Positions 57,682-64,000 of a stretch of DNA of 64,000 nt are shown here, in pieces. Each line of letters opens with the position of its first letter. Position 1 is the first letter of the stretch. Position numbers and translations under genes: made by a program. Below the pieces are notes generated by a model that was not told the DNA's origin, did no database searches, and saw nothing but the letters and a program-made list of their open reading frames with translations. This DNA is from Parietaria judaica (lineage: Eukaryota > Streptophyta > Magnoliopsida > Rosales > Urticaceae). The DNA lies in assembly GCA_954871525.1 (NCBI GenBank), contig OX940862.1, positions 43,455,732 to 43,519,731 on the forward strand, read 5' to 3'.

Positions 57682-59488
57682 TGTTGGGAATTTGGGGTTT
57701 GATTCCCGGTTCCATTACTCCGAAATATACTTCCGAGCCATCCTGGTAACATTTAAAAAATTATTTAAAGCGGTTAACTTATTATCGGACCGATGACACA
57801 TATATAGGGTAATAACCATTCTAACAAGATCCGATAAATATTACAAATTTAATATTTCATAAAAATTATTAATAGGCTAGTCGAATAGGAAGTAAATTGA
57901 AAGTGGTAAATGGTTCCATTTATCAACCCAATGCATAAGTCCGTACCTCGGTTGATGTTTTCAGTTGCAGACTCTGAAGTTAGGCAGGGCTCTGCCGGGG
58001 CTGAGGGAAACACCCGTGATCTTCCGGGATATTCTTCTAAGACTCCTTGTACCGAAGCGTGGGCTTCGCTGGCAGGACTCCGTCCTCACTAGGCCGAACC
58101 GAAAAAGAAGATCAGAGGCAAGAACTCGCAGACCCTAGAAGAGAGGGAAAGCTCGAGTTTTTGCTCTAGGGAATGAGTGTAGAATGTTGTAAATGAGCTT
58201 CCTATTTATAGACTTGGCCCGTAACTGAATTAGATAATTTCACTCATAAAATTCGAATTTAATATATATTTAAATACTTTAATTATTTCAATCCAATGGT
58301 TGAGATTTAATTTTATCTAGATCCAATCGTTATAATTAAACTTGTATTTTAATTAAATAAGAAATACTTGGTAAATACAAAAACCAATCTTATCCTCTTA
58401 TTTAAATATAATTCGAATATATATATTTAATTTCAAAAATTATTATTAAATAAAATTAATTATCTAGATCCAACGGATTAGATTAATCTTGGACCGATGT
58501 AATAGATCAAATTAATTTGGGATAAAATTAAATACTTTAAGACTTGGTAAAAGCCTAATTCAATTTTATCCACAAAATTAACTTCGAATAATATATATTA
58601 TAAATGTAATTAATTAATTTCCAATCCGACGGTAAAGATTAAATCTTAAACCGATCTAACAGACACACTTAATTAGGTTAAATTCGAAAACCCTAAGCTT
58701 GGTCACCAAGCTACTATTTTTGAATCAGGTTAGGTCAAAAATCAATCATCTTAATCCTACGTCGATATTAAATCATTTCCGATTTAAAGGATAAGATTTA
58801 TTTTAGAGTTTTTGCTAAAGTACCAAACTTTAGGTACTTATATCGCAAATACTAAAACCCTAGCTAGGTCAAACTCGTGTGGAATAGGTCATGCAAGCCC
58901 ACATATATTTACACATTAATAAATATATATAAATATATTTTATTTATTAATATAAATCTATTAACTATTAATTAATTATTAATAAAATATTAATAATTAA
59001 ATCCAAATAAATAAATTATATTAATATTTATTTATCTCAATATCACAAATTAAAATGTCATGGTGCATGATTCCACACCATCATTTAAATTCATGACATG
59101 TGATTTAATTTCATAGTTTATCGAACCGAGCACAAACTTAGAAAATCAATAAATCACTAACCGTAAGTCGAAATGACTTGGTTCAAAAAGCAAAGTTGCT
59201 TAGAATTTAATTTCAAGCAATATGGTACTGATTGAAAATCTAAATTCTAACTTTATTTTATCAGTAAATTTCGTGTACCAAGATATGGTATTTTTGCCAC
59301 GCTGACGATAAAACTATCTGACGTCTGCCACCGACCTTTCAGTTTTATAAGTCTAGCCAAATGATTAAAAATTACCCATAATGTATTTTAATCACGTACA
59401 TATCATCCGTTACGAAGCTATCCTGGGGACCATGGACCCGTATCACTTAAGCTCCAACGAACTACTAGGATGTTCGTCAAACCTCGGT
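57682..59488. other. 1.8-kb spacer of the long inverted repeat
   Basis: It begins TGTTGGGAATTTGGGG. A transcription-like signal, TATAAATAGG on the minus strand, lies near 58205, preceded (on that strand) by AT-rich DNA, so it may be LTR-like. No coding region and no CA end were identified, so I leave it unclassified. Confidence 0.45.
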
Positions 59489-62400
59489 GTAATTCCACTA
59501 TAAACCGGAGGCTGCACTCTTTAGTGGTACAATATATATTATTCCCTTTATTACAGCAGGGTGTCCATTGATACAATCAAATTCGGGTTATTGATCTTTC
59601 ACTTGATGACTCACACATGAGCAAGCGGTTTTTACCGTTTTGCCTCTCACTGCATTTTCATCGTTAACTCAGTCAGTAATATCATGAGTAACCCACTTAG
59701 GGTTTCGATTCATAAGTTGCGCACGATTACCTCTCACTTTAACCACCGAAAATCAAGATAATCATCATGACTCTGAAGAGAGCTGTTTGATGCCCATGTC
59801 TATGACCAAGCTACACTTATTGCTGACCATCATGTTCCCAAAATAATAGTGTTGGGAACTGTAAAACCCCGAAATATTATATTATATATATAAAAGAGGT
59901 TAGTATAGGGTTCGAAACCAATTATCTCTCCCCTTCTCTTTTCTTTTTCTCTTTCCTCCCGTACTCTCTCTCTCTCGCTCTCTCTCGCTCTTCTCGAACT
60001 TTCTCCCACAACAAAGATTCAAAGCTTCACAACTCGGTCACCAGAGCTCCGATCGACAAGATCTTGGTACCGTTGGAAAGCTTTGAGGATGTCGACCGGA
60101 GGTGGTGGCGTTTGACTTGAATGTTCACCGGAAGGTGTAGGTTTAAAATTCTAGATCTTTTTAGTTTCGGTTTGATTTTAAGAAATCTAACACCGGAACC
60201 ATGTACATGGAGCTTATTATAGTTTGTTGGTGGTGCCACTTCGCCGTCGCCGCCGTCGATCGTCACCGTCGGCATTTTCTGATCTAGAAATTAATTAAGG
60301 GGTTTTGAAGCCCTCGTCGAGGAGATCGAAAGCCTTCGATCGGAATCGTCATCGGACTCTCGGTGAGCTCGAATTTCCTTGCCCTTGTTTCTGATTTTGA
60401 GATGATCTAATTAGGTGTATTCTAGGCCTTGATTGATGAAATTGACATCGCCAATGCTTTAGAACAGTTGAATTAAGCTAGGAGAAGTATAAATTTGTCG
60501 AATTGATGCCCGTTTTACTGAGTCGTTTTGCGTGCCCGACGGGAATTTGGCCTAGGTTAAATTTCAGCGTATTGGATTTTCAATTGACAATTTAAACTCC
60601 ATTCATAGTCATATTTCAGCTTACGAATGATATTGGTATTATATTAAAGTATGTTGTCATTCTGTGTTAGTCTCGGAGACCGTGCGAATCGTATTTCCCG
60701 TTTCGGACACGGTATCGGAACCCCAAGTTTGCGATCATCGGGCTTAAGGCAAGACGAACCCGCATCTTCGACTAGCTAGTCAATCGATCAAGTTTCCAAA
60801 AATCGAGGTAGGGGATATTACCTTTTCTCGCTATTTAAAATGAACGTAGAAACCAACGCTTTGATGAAGATTGAATCGGATAGGCTAATATTGGATTTAA
60901 TGAATGATTTGTTAATTTAATGAAAGTTAATGTTGCGATTTGTCGTCGCTTGATCGCGAGATTGGACCAGGTATGGATGCATCGGTTCGATGCTTGTTTA
61001 TTATATTTACGGTTATGATTATGTCGGGATGACATATGTTGATCTGGTACCGCTTCGAGCGGATGATATGTATGATGATATGGTACCCGCTTCGGGCGGA
61101 TGAGCTGCTGACGAGCAGCTGGCTACTGAGCAGTAGGCCGGATATGGTTATGGATATGGATATGATTGGTGGCCCAAAAGTTAATATTTTGGCCCACGGC
61201 GAACTGGCCGCCTTTAGGGGTGATTAGGATCCCGAGTCGAGGGCGAGTTACAGTCAGAGACTTCTAGTCCACCTGTGCCTTGAGGACTCAATGGAATGTA
61301 GTGGAGTAAAGGCGCGAGCTGACTCGGCATGGATCACCGAAATGATTTGACTTTTGTGGGGTATATATATTTATTTATATTATTCTTGATAACATGATTG
61401 AAAATTTATGGTTAAATGGTTAATGATGAAGTTTAATTTATTTAATTGAAATTTGACTAATAATAACTCGGTAAAAAGAATTGGTAATAGATTCCATATT
61501 GAGCATGTGGTGCTGACCTCTTCCATATACATCTTTTTCTTTTCCAGATTCAGGTGGTGTTCAGTGTCAGACTCCGGACGAAGTGTAGTTTGGTTCGGAG
61601 GTCCATGTGTTGATTTTGCCAATCCGTGTCTTTAGTGTTCATCGATGTGAATTTCGTATTTTGAGTTGATCTTTTATTTCAGAAATGTAAAGGATTAAAT
61701 TAAGGATAATTGTGGTCGTTTATGTTTGTTTTGTCGTTTTAAGTCCCATGGGAAGAAACTACATGTTTGATAACGTGGATGTTGAAAAGTCAAAGTTTAT
61801 CGTTTATAGAGTGTTGTCTCATTGACCGGTCATAGTTTGAAAAGTCTTTGTTTTTGTTTTATTCTACTAACCCCCATTTAGGTGTTGTTAATGCGTAGAA
61901 ATGGCTTTCACTTAGACTCGGATCCAAGGTTCGGGTCCCGATATTGACCCGCTGAACACAAGGATTATTGAATGCCGAATCAACGCGGGTTGACTGCTGA
62001 TCGTCAAAGCTGCAGGTGATCCCGTCGTCTTGGGCGAGTCTCCGGGCTGTCGTTGACGATCCTCGGTGAATTTCCTTGGTGGTGGCGACATCTGGTTCAC
62101 GGCGAAGCTCCTCGTCTGGGCGGAGACATTTTCTTGGCGATGTCCTCGCTAGGGCAAACTCCGGTCTTGATTAAGCTCCGAGCTAGTCTTGATGATTCTT
62201 CGTGCTTTTCCTTCCTTGGCGAGCTCCTTTGGCGAGGGAGGACCTGCAAAAAAGGTAGAATGGGCCCGTGCCCCGTCGCTTATGGTTGGGCGAGGCTGCC
62301 TACATATCTCAGTTTAAGAGAATCAGGTCCCACGTAGTTCGGGGTTAGTGATAAACTGCGTGTGAATGACGATGTGGTTTGACTCATCGGAAGTACCGTT

Positions 62401-62557
62401 GTTGGCGGCGCGGGGGTGACCATTAGCCTGATGGCTGGGTATTACCGGCGTGATGTGTTCTTCGTCGACCTCGTTGGTGTTGGCGAGCTCACTGTCGAAC
62501 TTCTCTCGTGTTGGCGAAATACAGCGAGAGCCTTGACCTAACGAGGTGTGCTCTTTT

Positions 62558-62706
62558 GTCGACCTTGTCGGGGTAGGTGGCCTCGTATGACGAGGGGCCT
62601 TTTCCCGACAAAGGGAAGCTCCGTATCTGTCGACCTTGTCAGGGTAGGTGGCCTCGTATGACGAGGGGCCTTGTCACGACAAAGGGAAACTCCGTCTCTG
62701 TCGACC
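62558..62706. repeat. 71-bp tandem duplication
   Basis: GTCGACCTTGTCGGGGTAGG starts at 62558, is repeated at 62629 (GTCAGGG variant), and a third partial unit starts at 62700. Spacing is 71 bp. Confidence 0.85.
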
Positions 62707-63214
62707 TCACAGGTGGTGGCGTGGTTTCCCACCTAGCAAGGGACGCCTTAGCTGACTCGTTGAACAAGCTTTCTTCTCAGGCTTAAGACTCTGCTTCTAG
62801 ATCGATCTCAACTCTTAACTCAAGTCCTTTCCTCCTTAAGAGTAGACGAGTTTTCTAGAGAGAGAAGCTCTGGAGAAAGCTGTGAGTGACTGTGAAAATG
62901 AGGGGGGAAGGCTTATTTTTATAGGAAAACAACTTCCTCAAATTTCACCTTAGGGGCTTTTGAATTCCCTGAATATTGCACCTCCAGGGGGCCCTGTGAA
63001 TTTCTTCCTGCAACAGGGGGGTTGTCGGGGCCCCTTGCCTGCAAAATAGGCCTTTGATGCTTCTTGATTCGCCTTCGATGTCTTCGGGTTGTCCGCGAGT
63101 CCGTAGGTTGTGTCCGGGGAAATCCGGAGGATTTGCTGGAGATCTTCGTAGTCTCGGATCTTCTCGCCGTGTAGAATAATTGCAAGTTATGCCTTTGCCA
63201 AGCTCCAGCGAGGG

Positions 63215-63545
63215 GTTTTGTCGCCTCGTCGCCTTGTCACCTCGTTGCCTCATCACCTTGTCGGCTTTGTCGACTTGTTGGCTTGTCGGCTCGCCGCTTC
63301 GTCGGCTTGTCGCCTCGTCGCCTTGTCGGCTTCGTCGCGTCGTTGCCTTGTTGCCTTGTCGGCTTGTCGCCTCGTCGGTTTATCGCTTCGTCACCTTGTC
63401 GGCTTCGTCGCCTCGTCGGTTTGTTGCCTCTTCGGCTTGTCGCCTCGTCGGCTTGTTGCCTCGTCGCCCCGTCGCCTTGTCAGCTTCGTCTCCTCATCGC
63501 CTTGTCGGCTTCGTCGCCTCTTCGCCTCGTTGCCTTGTCGCCTTT
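63215..63545. repeat. Degenerate minisatellite of CGTCGCCTTGTCGGCTT-like units
   Basis: About 330 bp is built from 8- and 9-bp modules CTCGTCGC, CTTGTCGG and CTTCGTCG. All forward frames stay open through it, giving Leu/Ser/Arg-rich peptides that are artefacts. Confidence 0.85.
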
Positions 63546-64000
63546 CGGACCCCGGGCCTCGCCAATGTCTTAGTTCTTTGGTCCTGGGCCTCCGAAGTTG
63601 GTGATGGGCCTTGACTTACCATGACAGGCTTTGACTTTTCTCAGTGGGCTTTGACTTTTGCCAAATTGGGCCAAATTTTTATATGTTACAAAAAATGCAC
63701 ATAACAGGCGCGTTACAAGATCAACGGTAATATCTTGTGTTCTTTAACAGTTAAATCAAAGAACAATCAAGCTAGTAGCTCATACTCAAGACCCCTCAGG
63801 ACTTAGAACGAATATCCATTTAATCATATATTTGTGACTCAACTACAAGTTATCAGTGACGATCTTATATGATAACTTCTTGAGTTTAAGTCAGGTCCAG
63901 TCCAGTATGAAGTCACTTCATACTTAATGCACTTCTACTGAGTGTGACACACACATAATCCAGAATAGGATTGTCACTTAGTCACATTAATGACCTTACA

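Larger units (their letters stand above)
59860..63717 (+). mobile_element. LTR-like non-coding insertion within the right arm
   Basis: Comparison with the uninterrupted left arm shows a 3.86-kb insert. It starts TGTAAAACCCCGAAAT and ends GCGCGTTACA, resembling the TGTAAC...GTTACA ends of long plant gypsy LTRs. It has a CT-rich leader region (59930-60000) and a TATA-like TATATATAAAAG near 59885. No retroviral coding sequence is present, so a solo LTR or short non-autonomous element is possible. No convincing target duplication was found. The 61900-63690 part differs in composition and has a minus-strand TATA-like CTATAAAAATAAG near 62910, so a second element may be nested in it. Confidence 0.5.
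59489..64000. repeat. Right arm of the long inverted repeat, split by an insertion
   Basis: Arm sequence covers 59489-59859 and resumes at about 63718 through the window end (CATTAATGACCTTA matches the outer left arm). The break falls between GTGTTGGGAAC and AACGGTAATATC. The arm probably continues beyond the window. Confidence 0.72.

Noticed and set aside
59851..59870. CACTA-type element with a 3-bp AAC duplication at the 59860-63717 insert
   Set aside because: The ends are TGTAA/TTACA, not CACTA, and the 3-bp match is too short to rely on.
63215..63545. CRISPR-like array of short regular repeats
   Set aside because: There are no unique spacers, the units are contiguous and degenerate, and the context is a plant nuclear genome.
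63180..63614. Three overlapping Leu/Ser/Arg-rich ORFs
   Set aside because: Artefacts of the CGTCGCCTTGTCGG minisatellite, which lacks stops in all forward frames.

Overview
The window is nuclear DNA of a flowering plant, almost certainly a eudicot. It is AT-rich, has introns with plant-type splice sites, and carries host genes with clear angiosperm relatives buried in transposable elements. Seven host loci are supported, left to right: an ALKBH10-type 2-oxoglutarate/Fe(II) RNA demethylase (17843-22939, +), a small DUF761-like protein (30936-31406, +), the exosome subunit RRP4 (33117-35110, +), a frameshifted type I MADS-box-like gene (36142-36614, +), AUXIN-BINDING PROTEIN 1 (37488-39462, -), the organellar factor mTERF4/BSM/RUG2 (43423-44997, +) and RPH1 (45527-46881, -). 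From memory, Arabidopsis keeps ALKBH10B, ABP1 and mTERF4 close together (At4g02940, At4g02980, At4g02990), with RPH1 beside the paralogous ALKBH10-like gene (At2g48070/At2g48080). The order therefore looks like conserved microsynteny stretched by transposons.

Transposons account for well over half of the window. Two members of one Tat-lineage Ty3/gypsy family are present, both with gag-pol on the minus strand. Copy 1 (5220-13037) has two nearly identical LTRs, a 5-bp target duplication and the antisense extra ORF with a Transposase_28-like domain. It has lost gag, protease, RT, RNase H and the primer-binding site through one internal deletion. Copy 2 (47667-54452) is complementary: gag-protease-RT-dual RNase H-integrase lie in one frame broken only by three TAG codons, with one LTR and a tRNA-Lys-like primer site, but no 3' LTR or antisense ORF. 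It is flanked by an 11-bp direct repeat.

A 6.4-kb Helitron (23684-30057, minus orientation) has diagnostic ends and carries exon fragments of at least two unrelated genes, heteroglycan glucosidase HGL1 and a CAAX/CPBP protease, in the same orientation. Smaller elements include three MULE-type foldback MITEs with perfect 9-10 bp target duplications (13203-13697, 14124-15421, 41108-41619). One of these is split by a hAT element with its own perfect 8-bp duplication (14689-15362). There is also a degenerate autonomous-type hAT (41718-42935), a decayed PIF/Harbinger transposase (about 55737-56690), a hairpin-forming minisatellite region (40230-40960), and a large inverted repeat at the right end (57034-64000) split by a 3.9-kb LTR-like insertion.

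The most notable host-gene observation is that the ABP1 gene is intact in frame, splice sites, signal peptide and KDEL tail, but lacks two of the four metal ligands that form the family's auxin-binding site.
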